NCBI GenBank assembly: GCA_032119595.1
Contig: JAUMBQ010000003.1
Location: 186,001 to 250,000, forward strand
DNA: 64,000 bases
Direction of reading: 5' to 3'
DNA from: JAGIBJ01 sp032119595
Lineage (GTDB): Bacteria > Actinomycetota > Thermoleophilia > Solirubrobacterales > Solirubrobacteraceae
The translations under genes and the position numbers were made by a program. Below are positions 17,165 through 25,710 of the stretch, in pieces (position 1 is the stretch's first letter; each line of letters begins with the position of its first letter). The notes beneath the pieces were generated by a model. The model saw only the letters and a list, made by a program, of their open reading frames with translations. It had not been told where the DNA came from and did no database searches.

Positions 17165-17917
17165 ATGCACCAGCCTCTCTCTCCGCGCATCGCGGTTGTC
17201 GGCCTCGGCCGCCTCGGAACCGCGCTCCACCGCGCCCTCGCCTCCGCCGGCCTCGATGCCGGCCCCGCCCCGCTCGGCCGTGGCGCCGCTGGCGATCGCA
17301 GCGATCTCGTGCTGCTGTGCGTGCCGGATCGCGAGATCGCGTCCGCTGCCGCCTGCATCACGCCCGGCCCACTCGTCGCCCACTGCAGCGGAGCGAGTTC
17401 GCTCCACCTCGCGGCTGATCATCACCTGCGGCGCGGAGTCCTGCACCCGCTGATGAGCGTCCCGAACGGCGGCGCCTCACTCGAAGGCGCCTGCGCCGCG
17501 ATTCGCGCCACCGACGACGCCGATGCGGCGCTGCTGCGGAGCATCGCTGAGCAGCTCGGCATGGTCCCGATCGAGGTCGCCGAAGCCGATCGCACCGCCT
17601 ACCACGCGGCCGCGAGCCTGGCCTCCAACGCGCTCGTCGCCCTCCAGCTCGCCGCCGCCGAGCTCGCGGCGACCGCCGGCGTGCCCGCCAGCGCGCTGCA
17701 GCCGCTGGCACGCGCCAGCCTCTCGCAGGTCGGCTCCGACGGTGCGGCCGCCCTCACGGGCCCAGCCGCCCGAGGCGACTGGGAGACGGTCGCCGCGCAG
17801 CGCGCCGCCGTCGCCGACCGCACACCCCACCTTCTCCCCCTCTTCGACGCCGTGACGGACGCCTGTGCGGCCGTCGCCGGAACCACCCCCACCCCCATCA
17901 CCGCGGAGCCCGCCTGA
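17165..17917 (+). CDS. Rossmann-fold/DUF2520 oxidoreductase, candidate ketopantoate reductase
   Basis: A 250-residue protein with an NAD(P)-binding Rossmann domain starting RIAVVGLGRLGTALHRALASAG, then VLLCVPDREI and HCSGASS. A C-terminal helical DUF2520 domain follows (from about residue 130, YHAAASLASNALVALQLAA). It is the first gene of the panC-panD-panB operon; its TGA overlaps the panC ATG by one base. The operon has no panE, so this reductase is a natural candidate to convert ketopantoate to pantoate. That is an inference from context; IlvC elsewhere could also do it. Confidence 0.8.
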   Translation: MHQPLSPRIAVVGLGRLGTALHRALASAGLDAGPAPLGRGAAGDRSDLVLLCVPDREIASAAACITPGPLVAHCSGASSLHLAADHHLRRGVLHPLMSVPNGGASLEGACAAIRATDDADAALLRSIAEQLGMVPIEVAEADRTAYHAAASLASNALVALQLAAAELAATAGVPASALQPLARASLSQVGSDGAAALTGPAARGDWETVAAQRAAVADRTPHLLPLFDAVTDACAAVAGTTPTPITAEPA

Positions 17918-18789
17918 TGCTCGTCACCCCTGTTCGCTCACTGACCGTCGCCAGGACGGTCGCCGAGCTGCGAACCGCCGTCGACGCCGCCAAGGCGTCG
18001 GGCCAGAGCGTCGGGTTCGTCCCGACGATGGGCGCGCTGCACGACGGCCACGCCACGCTCGTGCGCGCCGCAGCAGCCGAGCACGAGGCCGTCGTGATCT
18101 CGATCTTCGTGAACCCGTCGCAGTTCAACGACGCCAGCGACCTCGAGAACTACCCGCGCACCGAGGCCCAGGACTTCGCGGTCGCCGCGGAGGCTGGCGC
18201 GACCATCGCCTTTGCGCCGTCCTGCGATGAGATCTACCCCGCCGGCTTCGCCAGCACCGTGAACGCGGGCCCGGTCGCCGAACTGCTCGAAGGTGCCCAC
18301 CGACCTGGCCACTTCGACGGCATGGCCACGGTCGTCGTCCGTCTGCTCGGCCTCGTCCGCGCCGATGTCGCGTACTTCGGCCGCAAGGACGCCCAGCAGC
18401 TCGCCGTGATCGAGCAGGTCGTCCGCGACCTCGTTATCCCGACCCATATCCAGGGCGTTGAGACGGTCCGCGAGAACGACGGACTGGCGATGTCGAGCCG
18501 CAACGTGCGCCTGTCGGCCGACGACCGTCGCCGGGCGCTGGCGCTCAGCCGTGGCCTGCGTGCCGCGCAGCGCCTCGCCGAGGGCGGCGAGCATTCCGCC
18601 CGCGCCCTGGAGGCTGCGGTCCTCGCCGAGCTCTCCAGCGAGCAGCTCGGCACCGACTACGCGACGCTCGTCGACGCCACCACCTTCCGCCCCACGGCCG
18701 TGCTCGATCGCGCGTCCGTCCTGGCCGTCGCCGCCACCGTCGGCGACGTTCGGCTCATCGACAACGTCCGCCTCTCGCCCGCCGCCTAG
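17917..18789 (+). CDS. panC: Pantothenate synthetase PanC
   Basis: PanC joins pantoate and beta-alanine with ATP to make pantothenate. The 290-residue protein shows all class motifs: FVPTMGALHDGHATLV (HIGH-like), FVNPSQFN, the FGRKDAQQL loop, and AMSSRNVRLS (KMSKS-like). Length is normal. The start overlaps the preceding stop by one base (TGATG). Confidence 0.97.
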   Translation: MLVTPVRSLTVARTVAELRTAVDAAKASGQSVGFVPTMGALHDGHATLVRAAAAEHEAVVISIFVNPSQFNDASDLENYPRTEAQDFAVAAEAGATIAFAPSCDEIYPAGFASTVNAGPVAELLEGAHRPGHFDGMATVVVRLLGLVRADVAYFGRKDAQQLAVIEQVVRDLVIPTHIQGVETVRENDGLAMSSRNVRLSADDRRRALALSRGLRAAQRLAEGGEHSARALEAAVLAELSSEQLGTDYATLVDATTFRPTAVLDRASVLAVAATVGDVRLIDNVRLSPAA

Positions 18790-18825
18790 GCGGCCTTCTC
18801 CCCTCCCGTTACGGAGCGCCACCCC

Positions 18826-19218
18826 ATGCACCGCACGATGCTGAAGTCGAAGATCCACCGGGCCACGGTCACGGGCAGTGATCTGCACTACGTCGGGTCG
18901 ATCACGATCGACCCCGACCTCCTCGAGGCCGCCGACATCCTCGAGCACGAGCAGGTCGCCGTGGTCGATGTCGACAACGGCCAGCGCTTTGAGACCTACA
19001 CGATCGCCGGTGAGCGCGGGACCGGCGTCGTCCAGGTGAACGGCGCCGCCGCTCGCCTGGTGCACCACGGCGACACGATCATCGTCATCTCTTACGCCCA
19101 GTACGACAAAGCCGAGCTCGCCGAGTACGAGCCGAAGGTCGTTCACGTCGAGAGCCGGACCAACCGGATCCTCAATGTCGACGATGCCGTCGCGACGCTG
19201 CTGACCGCCTCGGTCTAG
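18826..19218 (+). CDS. panD: Aspartate 1-decarboxylase proenzyme PanD
   Basis: PanD makes beta-alanine from aspartate. The 130-residue proenzyme contains the self-cleavage site Gly24-Ser25 in HYVGSITID, which yields the pyruvoyl group, and later NGAAARLVHHGD and Y-A-Q-Y regions typical of the family. It follows panC by 36 bp and precedes panB by 35 bp on the same strand. Confidence 0.97.
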   Translation: MHRTMLKSKIHRATVTGSDLHYVGSITIDPDLLEAADILEHEQVAVVDVDNGQRFETYTIAGERGTGVVQVNGAAARLVHHGDTIIVISYAQYDKAELAEYEPKVVHVESRTNRILNVDDAVATLLTASV

Positions 19219-19253
19219 CCGCGCCAGCGCCACCTCACACAGGAGACATCGAG

Positions 19254-20174
19254 ATGTCGACCTACCCAACCAAGCCCAAGACCATCACGATCCCCAGCGA
19301 CGCGTCGAACTTGCCAATGACGCTTCCGCGCCTCGTGGATCAATACAAGCGCGGCGAGAAGCTCGTCATGGTCACGGCCTACGACTATCCAAGCGCTCGC
19401 GCGGCGGAAGCGGCTGGCGTCGATCTCGTGCTCGTGGGCGACTCCGGCGCGATGACCGTGCTCGGGTACGACTCGACCGTCCCGGTGTCGCTCGATGAGA
19501 TGCTCATGCTCGCCAAGGCCGTGCGCCGCGGGATGGAGAGTCCGTTCATGGTCGCCGACCTGCCGTTCGGCTCGTACGAAGTCTCCGACCAGCAGGCAAT
19601 CGAGACCGCGATGCGGTTCGCCAAGGAGGCCGGCGCCGACGCGGTCAAGCTCGAAGGCTGCGGCGCGATGGCGGTCGCTCGTGCGAAGGCGATCGTCCAG
19701 GCGGGCATCCCGGTGATGGGGCACGTCGGCCTCACGCCGCAGACCGCGACGGCCCTTGGTGGCTACCGCGCGCAGGCCAAGGACGCGTCGGCCGCGATGG
19801 CGCTCGTCCGCGGCGCCGAAGCCCTCGAGGCCGTCGGCTGCTTCTCCGTCGTGCTCGAAGCGATCCCATCGGTCGTGGCTGAGGCCGTCGTCGACCGGCT
19901 CGAGATCCCGACGATCGGGATTGGTGCAGGCCCGTCGACCGCCGGTCAGGTGCTCGTGTTCCACGACCTCCTCGGCATCCGTGAAGGGCGCGGTGGCAAG
20001 TTCGTGCAGCGCTACGCCGACCTGCAGGACGCCATGGATCAGGGCGTCGCCGCGTACGCCGCCGACGTTCGCACGAAGGCCTACCCGGCTCCCGAGCACG
20101 AGTACGCCATGGACGCCGCCGAGGTCAGCGCCCTCCAGACGGCGCTGGCGGACCTGCCGGCCAAGCCGCTGTAA
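19254..20174 (+). CDS. panB: Ketopantoate hydroxymethyltransferase PanB
   Basis: PanB transfers a hydroxymethyl group from methylene-tetrahydrofolate to ketoisovalerate, the first step of pantothenate synthesis. The 306-residue TIM-barrel protein has the metal-binding VLVGDSGAMTVLGYDST region, VKLEGC, MGHVGLTPQ and GIGAGPSTAGQVLVFHDLLG. GGAG (CAGGAGA) lies about 8 bases before the ATG. A hairpin follows the gene. Confidence 0.97.
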   Translation: MSTYPTKPKTITIPSDASNLPMTLPRLVDQYKRGEKLVMVTAYDYPSARAAEAAGVDLVLVGDSGAMTVLGYDSTVPVSLDEMLMLAKAVRRGMESPFMVADLPFGSYEVSDQQAIETAMRFAKEAGADAVKLEGCGAMAVARAKAIVQAGIPVMGHVGLTPQTATALGGYRAQAKDASAAMALVRGAEALEAVGCFSVVLEAIPSVVAEAVVDRLEIPTIGIGAGPSTAGQVLVFHDLLGIREGRGGKFVQRYADLQDAMDQGVAAYAADVRTKAYPAPEHEYAMDAAEVSALQTALADLPAKPL

Positions 20175-20187
20175 GACGACGCGTGCT

Positions 20188-20213
20188 GGGTGCGCCTCGA
20201 GAGCGGCGCACCC
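20188..20213 (+). terminator. Terminator-like hairpin after panB
   Basis: A perfect 9-bp stem (GGGTGCGCC / GGCGCACCC) with an 8-base loop begins 14 bp after the panB stop, closing the pantothenate operon. It is not followed by a T run. Confidence 0.55.
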
Positions 20214-20300
20214 ACATCGCAAAAGGCCCCCGCGCGCGTCTCAGCCTCGCTCGAGGGGTGAGACCAAGACGAGTGCCCGAACGCAGGCGGGCTCCAGCGG

Positions 20301-20789
20301 TCAGTGCTGGGAAAGCACTTCGCCCAGGGCGAACGTGACCACGAACGCGCCGATCACGAACGGCACCAGCAACGCACCCCGCCGACCTGGCTCGCGCGCC
20401 ACGGCTCCGAGCACGACGGCGACCAAGCCGCTCAGGAGCCAAAGCGGACCAAGCGGCTCCGCCCAATACTGCGGAAGGTCGTAGCCGATCACCCATGCGA
20501 TAGCGGAGACCGGAACCAAAACCGCTGGATTCATGAGCGCGAACACGAGGCCGAACCGCGTTGCCCATCGGCCAGCTCGGCTCTGCAGCGGCGACTTCCA
20601 CAGGCTGACTGCGGCCACGACACCAGCGGCGATCAGCGCGGCCGCCGCCAGCACCATTGGCGTGAAGTGGACCGGATCAGAGAAGAAGCCTTCACCAGGT
20701 TCATCACTGGGTGTTCCACCGCGGGGCAAACGGCTCTGCCCGACGAAGAACACCGCGAAACCGAAGGCGTCGAGGCTCGCCGCGAGCAT
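20301..20789 (-). CDS. Unrecognised four-helix membrane protein
   Basis: About 162 residues from the ATG at 20787-20789 (MLAASLDAFGFAVFFVG), with four clear hydrophobic spans at roughly residues 3-18, 43-62, 78-102 and 112-128, and a last span before L-G-E-V-L-S-Q-H. No family was recognised. The longer frame upstream overlaps the neighbouring TetR gene and is not hydrophobic, so I trimmed it. It follows that TetR gene on the same strand. Confidence 0.55.
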   Translation of the reverse strand: MLAASLDAFGFAVFFVGQSRLPRGGTPSDEPGEGFFSDPVHFTPMVLAAAALIAAGVVAAVSLWKSPLQSRAGRWATRFGLVFALMNPAVLVPVSAIAWVIGYDLPQYWAEPLGPLWLLSGLVAVVLGAVAREPGRRGALLVPFVIGAFVVTFALGEVLSQH

Positions 20790-20850
20790 CAACGCGGAGC
20801 GAAGTCCGCGGGTTTGACGGTTGCCTATGACGGAGTCCCGAGGGCCACGA

Positions 20851-21462
20851 TCAGCTGAGCAGGTAGCGCTCGAGCTCAGCCCGGTGGGCCGGCCAGATGT
20901 CGCGCACGGCGCCGGCGCGGGGCTCAAACGCATGGGAGAGCGCGAGCCCGCGGAGTGTGGACACGACGATCGCGAAGCGCGGGTTCACGCTCATGCCACC
21001 GCCTTGCGTGGTCTCAAGGCCAAGATCGGGCTGCAGCTGGGCGACCGCGCGGGCCAGCAGGCGCTCCAGCGGAACCATGCGCGCGTAGAGCTCCTCTTCG
21101 TCGCCGGCCGCAATCCAGAGCTTCACCATCACGGTGAAGAGCGGCCCGGAGAAGTCGCCCCAGAGGAGGTCGAGCGTCGCACGGACGCGCTCGGGGCGAT
21201 CGGCCGGTAGGGCGTCGAGTGCCACCCGCAGCGCGACGAGCCGGCGACGCACGAGCTCCTCCACGGCAGCTGCGACGAGGTCGACGCGGTACTGGAAATG
21301 ATGCGTGACGGCGCCGACCGACACCTCGGCGCGTTCGGCAATCCGGCGGGTCGTCGCCCCCGAGTAGCCCAGCTCGGAGACGCACTCGATGGTGGCGTCA
21401 AGCAGGCGTCGGCGCGTCTCTGCGCGGCGCTGATCCTGGGTACGGCGAGGCGGTGCACTCAT
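20851..21462 (-). CDS. TetR-family regulator, likely of acyl-CoA genes
   Basis: A 203-residue protein starting MSAPPRRTQDQRRAETRRRLLDA, with the helix-turn-helix in TTRRIAERAEVSVGAVTHHFQYRVDL (about residues 35-60). It is divergent from a CaiB-type CoA-transferase gene with a TTGTTCGGT-containing repeat in the 87-bp gap. The same half-site stands before the acyl-CoA dehydrogenase gene at 23799. It is therefore a candidate repressor of both, responding to an acyl-CoA or its acid. Confidence 0.88.
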   Translation of the reverse strand: MSAPPRRTQDQRRAETRRRLLDATIECVSELGYSGATTRRIAERAEVSVGAVTHHFQYRVDLVAAAVEELVRRRLVALRVALDALPADRPERVRATLDLLWGDFSGPLFTVMVKLWIAAGDEEELYARMVPLERLLARAVAQLQPDLGLETTQGGGMSVNPRFAIVVSTLRGLALSHAFEPRAGAVRDIWPAHRAELERYLLS

Positions 21463-21512
21463 CGAACCGCAACCGTATCCATTCGCGCACGCGTGAGCCG
21501 GGCGCCACCAAT

Positions 21513-21530
21513 ACAGAACCGTTGTTCGGT
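21513..21530. promoter_or_regulatory. Operator candidate with TTGTTCGGT half-site (tetR/caiB intergenic)
   Basis: ACAGAACCG followed by TTGTTCGGT, an imperfect inverted repeat matching 6 of 9 positions, 19 bp before the CoA-transferase start. The right half is identical to that of the 8-of-9 palindrome at 23701-23718. It also contains GAAC-N4-GTTC, the core of a LexA box, but the flanking genes are not SOS genes. Confidence 0.5.
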
Positions 21531-21549
21531 TTTGTGCGATGCTGCCCGA

Positions 21550-22770
21550 ATGGCTGCCCCTCCCCTGCATGGCGTGCGCGTCCTGGATTGCTCACGACTC
21601 CTCCCCGGCCCGTACTGCTCACGGCTCCTCGCCGATCTCGGCGCCGACGTGCTGCGCGTCGACCATCCGAACGTAGCCCGAGGCGACATGGTCCGCGTCT
21701 TCCCGCCTTTGGCCGACGGTCCGGCCGACAGCGACGCCCGAGGCCTTGCGTTCATCGGCCTAAACCACGGCAAGGGGTCCGTCGCCCTTGACCTCACCGT
21801 CGCCGAACACCGCGACCACTTCCTGGCGCTCGTCGAGCAAGCCGACGTCGTGCTCGAAAGCTTCCGGCCCGGGGTGCTCGACCGCCTCGGGGTCGGGTGG
21901 ACCGCGATCCATGCCACGAACCCCGCCGCCATCCTCTGCTCCATCACTGGCTACGGCCAGACGGGGCCACTGGCCGAGAAGGCCGGCCACGACATCGGCT
22001 ACCTCGCGCGCGCTGGCGTGCTCGGTCTTTCGGGAGAGGCCGACCGGCCGCCACTCCCACTCGGCGTGCAGGTCGCCGACCTCGCTGGTGGCGCGCTCCC
22101 CGCCGTGATCGGGATCCTGGCCGCCCTGCGAGAGCGCGACGGAAGCCCCGCGCAGCCCGGCTCGGGCCTCGGCCAGCACGTCGATGTGTCGATGACCGAC
22201 GGCGCCCGGGCGCTCCTCGCCCTCGACGGCCCCGCCGCCTTGGCCGGCCACCCCGAACCGGCCCGCGGCAGCGCGCCGCTCGGCGGCGCGGCGATGGCCT
22301 GCTATCGCACCTACCGCTGCTCCGACGGCCACGTGGCCCTCGGCGCACTCGAAGCGAAGTTCTGGCGAGCCTGGTGCACCGGCATGGGCCGCGAAGATCT
22401 GATCCAGCACCAAGGCGCCGCGCCCTCCAGCGAGGCCGGTCGCGAGATCGAAGCGCTCTTCGCCGAGCGCACCCGCGACGACTGGGAGGCCTTCGCAGCT
22501 GAGCACGACTGCTGCTTGGAAGCGATCGTCAGTCCAGCCGAGTCATTCGCCCGAGCCGCCGCATCCGCAACCGCAACCGCATCCGAGGGTGAGCTCGCGT
22601 TGATCCCGGCGTCGCTCACCGCTAAAGGGCCGAGCGGTGACCCCATTCGAGTTCCGGCGCCTGGGCTGCGCTTCTCCCGGTCGCCGCTCGCAGCGCCGGG
22701 CACGGCACCCGCGACCGGCGCCGACAACGCGCTCCTGGAGGACCTCAACGAGCGCTGGCCCGCCCGCTGA
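21550..22770 (+). CDS. CaiB/BaiF-family CoA transferase or acyl-CoA racemase
   Basis: A 406-residue class III CoA-transferase. The N-terminus LHGVRVLDCSRLLPGPYCSRLLADLGADVLRVDHP is the family signature, with GLNHGKGSVALDL, the aspartate region ESFRPGVLDRLG, and SITGYGQTGPLAEKAGHDIGYLA. It resembles alpha-methylacyl-CoA racemase and crotonobetainyl-CoA transferase about equally. Both act on CoA thioesters in the cytosol. It shares a TTGTTCGGT operator element with the acyl-CoA dehydrogenase gene nearby, which favours a joint acyl-CoA catabolic role. Confidence 0.88.
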   Translation: MAAPPLHGVRVLDCSRLLPGPYCSRLLADLGADVLRVDHPNVARGDMVRVFPPLADGPADSDARGLAFIGLNHGKGSVALDLTVAEHRDHFLALVEQADVVLESFRPGVLDRLGVGWTAIHATNPAAILCSITGYGQTGPLAEKAGHDIGYLARAGVLGLSGEADRPPLPLGVQVADLAGGALPAVIGILAALRERDGSPAQPGSGLGQHVDVSMTDGARALLALDGPAALAGHPEPARGSAPLGGAAMACYRTYRCSDGHVALGALEAKFWRAWCTGMGREDLIQHQGAAPSSEAGREIEALFAERTRDDWEAFAAEHDCCLEAIVSPAESFARAAASATATASEGELALIPASLTAKGPSGDPIRVPAPGLRFSRSPLAAPGTAPATGADNALLEDLNERWPAR

Positions 22771-22784
22771 GCGGCGGGCCAGCG
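22753..22784. terminator. Strong bidirectional hairpin between caiB-like and spo0M-like genes
   Basis: A perfect 12-bp stem (CGCTGGCCCGCC / GGCGGGCCAGCG) with an 8-base loop overlaps the last codons of the CoA-transferase gene and ends 9 bp before the stop of the converging gene. It is well placed to end both transcripts. Confidence 0.65.
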
Positions 22785-22792
22785 GCGACCGC

Positions 22793-23542
22793 CTAGGAGA
22801 GCAGGCTCTGGAGGTACTGCGCGGCGCCGTTCACGTCGGCGCTGGCAGTCGGCAGCGAGAACGACTTCACCTTGTCGCCGCCGTCGAAGCCGAAGCGTCC
22901 GCGCTTGTCGATCTCCACGAGCACGCCGCACTCCTGCGGCGTCGTGACGAACGTGACCTCGACCTCTTTGATGCGGCCCTGGCCGTGGAACTCGTACTCG
23001 GCGTAGACGCCGAGCTGCCCCTTGAGGTGGCCCGCCTTCGCGTTGCCTTCCTCGAGGTCGGCGCCCTTGAGCCCAAACCCGAGGTTGCTCATCGCGCCGA
23101 GCACGGCAAGCTGCGCCGGCAGCGCCTCGACGGTGACGGCGTCGAAGTCCGAGGCGTCGCGGGCTCCGGCGATGTCGAGCCGGGTCCGCAGCCCGAGCTT
23201 GATTCCGGGGAGGTGCGTGCCGCCGACGAGGTTCGGTGGGCAGTCCCAGGGCACCGGGATCGAGAACGGCAACTGGACCGACTGTCCAGCGCCGACGACG
23301 CCCGCGTTCGGCAGGTCGATCTTGCCGAACTGCTTGTTGATCTTGTACTCGTTGTCGTCGGTCTCCCGCTCGGCGACGCATTCGAACGAGAGCTTCAGGC
23401 CGCGCATGTCCTGCTCGCGGTCGCCACCGACGATGTTGACCTGCCCCATCAGCGTGCCGCCCGGAGACACCGTCGGACTCCCGAGAATCGCGTCGACGGA
23501 GGCCCCACCAACGCCGAAGGCGTCTTTCATCTTCTTGAACAT
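22793..23542 (-). CDS. Spo0M-like arrestin-fold protein
   Basis: A 249-residue protein beginning MFKKMKDAFGVGGASVDAIL, followed by PTVSPGGTLMGQVNIVGGDREQDMRGLKLSFECVAE and a second beta-sandwich half starting GTHLPGIKLGLRTRLDI. This matches the Spo0M (sporulation-control) family, which adopts an arrestin-like fold and is found in many bacteria that do not sporulate. Bacillus subtilis Spo0M affects sporulation and the cell surface by an unclear route. The gene is single, between converging and diverging neighbours. Confidence 0.88.
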   Translation of the reverse strand: MFKKMKDAFGVGGASVDAILGSPTVSPGGTLMGQVNIVGGDREQDMRGLKLSFECVAERETDDNEYKINKQFGKIDLPNAGVVGAGQSVQLPFSIPVPWDCPPNLVGGTHLPGIKLGLRTRLDIAGARDASDFDAVTVEALPAQLAVLGAMSNLGFGLKGADLEEGNAKAGHLKGQLGVYAEYEFHGQGRIKEVEVTFVTTPQECGVLVEIDKRGRFGFDGGDKVKSFSLPTASADVNGAAQYLQSLLS

Positions 23543-23700
23543 GCCCGCAGTCTTACCGCTGGCGCGCCAACCGAGCGCAGGTTGTCGACCGCAGAGGACA
23601 GATAGGCCGGCAGGACGGCGAGCCAACGACCCAAGGCGTGAACGGCCATTTGTTGTCGCCAGGACGACAGATTTTGGCCGCTCACCGCCGATGGGTTGAA

Positions 23701-23718
23701 ACCGAGCAATTGTTCGGT
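23701..23718. promoter_or_regulatory. Operator candidate ACCGAGCAA-TTGTTCGGT before acyl-CoA dehydrogenase
   Basis: An 18-bp near-perfect palindrome (8 of 9 positions) 80 bp upstream of the acyl-CoA dehydrogenase start. It shares the half-site TTGTTCGGT with the tetR/caiB gap at 21513-21530, suggesting that one TetR controls both promoters. Confidence 0.55.
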
Positions 23719-23798
23719 ATGTTAGTTTGGCGCTACCACCACGGCGCCGGCCCCACCGCCCGGTGATGCCACCCTGCCCCACCCCGAGGACCGTCTGC

Positions 23799-24983
23799 AT
23801 GAGCACCACGCCCGCCCTTCGCGATCTCGCCGGCGTCACCGATGCCCGCCACCTCACGGAGGACCAGCAGGCGCTGGCCGACGCGGTCGCCGACTTCTGC
23901 GCTGGTGAGGCCGGCACCCGCGAGCAGCGCAACCATCACACCAAGGGCCGCACCACCCTGCACTCAGGCCCGCTCTACCGCCAGGCGGCCCAGCTCGGCT
24001 ACGTCGGCGCGCCGCTCCCGGAGGAGTACGGCGGCTCGGGCGGCGGCGCCGTCGAACTGTGCGTGCTGCTCGAAGAGACGACCTATGGGCGCGCGCCGAT
24101 CGAAGGGATCGCCGTGACGATGATCGTCGCCGGCGCCTACGAGCGCTTCGGTACCGAGGCGCAGAAGACCGACGTGCTGAACCGGATCGCCGAGGGCGAC
24201 GTCTTCGCGATTGCCATGTCCGAGCCGGGATCGGGCTCCGACGTGGCCAGCATGCGCACGAAGGCCATCGTTGAGGGCGACGAGATCGTCCTGAACGGCC
24301 ACAAGACATGGATCACCTGCGCGGCGCACTCGTCGGAGATCCTCGTGATCGCCCGCTCCTTCGAAGGCGACCGCAAGCACGACGGGCTCACGATGGTCTC
24401 GGTCCCGCGCGACACCCCCGGCGTCGAGATCCGGCCGATCGACACGATGGGCGGCGACGAGCAGTGCGACGTGTTCTTCACCGACGTGCGCGTGCCCGCC
24501 AGCCAGATCCTCGGCGAAGTCGGCGCCGGCTGGGGCCAGCTCGTCGCCGGTTTGAACGTCGAGCGCTTGATCATCGGCGCGGTGATGCTCGGCCTCGCCC
24601 GTCGCGCCTTCGACGACGCCCTCGCCTACGTGCGAGAGCGTGAGCAGTTCGGCAAGAAGATCGGGAGCTTCCAAGCCCTCAAGCACAACGTCGCCGACCT
24701 CGCGACCGAGCTGCGCTGCTGCGAACTGCTCGTGTACGACGTCGCCCGCAAGATCGACGAAGACCCCAGCCGCCTGCTCCCCCGCGAGGCGTCGATGGTG
24801 AAGCTCAAGGTGACCGAGGTCGTGAAGCGCGTCGCGCTCGAGGGCATGCAGATGATGGGTGGCTACGGATACGCCACCGAGTACGACATGGAGGCCTACC
24901 TGCGCCAGGCGGTCGTCTCGACGATCTACGGCGGGACCAACGAGATCCAGCGCGACATCATCGGCATGACGTACGGCCTGTAG
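23799..24983 (+). CDS. Acyl-CoA dehydrogenase
   Basis: A 394-residue FAD enzyme that oxidises an acyl-CoA at the alpha-beta bond. It shows AMSEPGSGSDVASMRTKA and GHKTWITCA (FAD/substrate motifs), LVAGLNVERLIIGAVMLGLARRAFD, EGMQMMGGYGYATEYDMEAYLRQ, and the C-terminal IYGGTNEIQRDIIG that bears the usual catalytic glutamate. The chosen ATG at 23799 has GAGGA about 8 bases upstream. A palindrome shared with the CoA-transferase promoter lies before it, and a second TetR gene follows. Confidence 0.95.
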   Translation: MSTTPALRDLAGVTDARHLTEDQQALADAVADFCAGEAGTREQRNHHTKGRTTLHSGPLYRQAAQLGYVGAPLPEEYGGSGGGAVELCVLLEETTYGRAPIEGIAVTMIVAGAYERFGTEAQKTDVLNRIAEGDVFAIAMSEPGSGSDVASMRTKAIVEGDEIVLNGHKTWITCAAHSSEILVIARSFEGDRKHDGLTMVSVPRDTPGVEIRPIDTMGGDEQCDVFFTDVRVPASQILGEVGAGWGQLVAGLNVERLIIGAVMLGLARRAFDDALAYVREREQFGKKIGSFQALKHNVADLATELRCCELLVYDVARKIDEDPSRLLPREASMVKLKVTEVVKRVALEGMQMMGGYGYATEYDMEAYLRQAVVSTIYGGTNEIQRDIIGMTYGL

Positions 24984-25008
24984 CCAGCGGAGGCGCCGCC
25001 GCCGCTGG
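24984..25008 (+). terminator. Hairpin after acyl-CoA dehydrogenase gene
   Basis: A 7-bp perfect stem (CCAGCGG / CCGCTGG) with an 11-base GC-rich loop starts directly after the stop codon. It is a modest candidate without a T run. Confidence 0.4.
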
Positions 25009-25092
25009 CTCGGCGCTTTCGCCTGTCCCCCATTGGTCCGATTCGTAGACCACGGCGGCACCCAGCTCGGGCGCGCTGAATAGTCTTACGGC

Positions 25093-25701
25093 GTGGCCAC
25101 CCGTCCGACCTCCCATCGCGCCCGAGGACTGGCGCGCCGCGATGCGCTGCTCCGCGCGGCCGTCGAAATCGTCGCCGAGCGCGGCGTCGGCGGCGCCACG
25201 CACCGCTCGATCGCCGAGCGTGCGGGCGTGCCGCCCTCCACCACGACGTACTTCTTCGCCTCGATCGACGAGCTGATCCTTGAAGCGCTCCGGCACTTCA
25301 CCGAGCAGCGCGTCACTCAACTCAACGAACTCAGCGCGGTTCTCACGGAGCGCCACAGCAGCCCACAGGAGACCGCCCAGCTGTTCGCCGAGATCCTCTG
25401 CTCGGCCCCGCGCCAGCACGAGGTCGCGCAGTTCGAGGCGTATCTCGACGCCAGCCGCCGCGACTCCGAGGACCGCCACGCTGTGGCTTCGATCTTGGAG
25501 GCGTTCGAAGGCGTCGCCGTGAGCGCCTTGCGCGCCAACGGCACCCCGAACCCGGAGCTCGTTGCCCCGATCTTCGTCAGCCTCGCCGACGGCTACGGCC
25601 TGCGCCGCTGCGCGCTCGGCGGAGACCTCGATCCGGGGCCGCTCGCCGACGCGTTTTACCGCCTGTTTGAGTCCTACGCGGCCACACCGCCGACGGCGTA
25701 G
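25093..25701 (+). CDS. TetR-family regulator
   Basis: A 202-residue protein with GTG start. The helix-turn-helix is at about residues 30-60 (GGATHRSIAERAGVPPSTTTYFFASIDELI). The rest is a ligand/dimer domain typical of the TetR_C families. It lies 109 bp after the acyl-CoA dehydrogenase on the same strand and converges with the M28 peptidase gene. Its target is not evident; the CTGGAC-N4-GTCCAG repeat before the peptidase gene is one possible site. Confidence 0.85.
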   Translation: MATRPTSHRARGLARRDALLRAAVEIVAERGVGGATHRSIAERAGVPPSTTTYFFASIDELILEALRHFTEQRVTQLNELSAVLTERHSSPQETAQLFAEILCSAPRQHEVAQFEAYLDASRRDSEDRHAVASILEAFEGVAVSALRANGTPNPELVAPIFVSLADGYGLRRCALGGDLDPGPLADAFYRLFESYAATPPTA

Positions 25702-25710
25702 CGCGCTCGA

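Noticed and set aside
17938..19269. 443-codon minus-strand open frame over panC and panD
   Set aside because: Shadow of well-supported genes on the other strand; composition is low in hydrophobic structure and no motifs are seen.
21513..21530. LexA box reading for GAAC-N4-GTTC in the tetR/caiB gap
   Set aside because: The shared TTGTTCGGT half-site with the acyl-CoA dehydrogenase promoter and absence of SOS genes make a TetR site more likely.
22311..23381. 356-codon minus-strand frame over the spo0M-like gene and the CoA-transferase end
   Set aside because: Overlaps well-supported genes in other frames; no recognisable domain.
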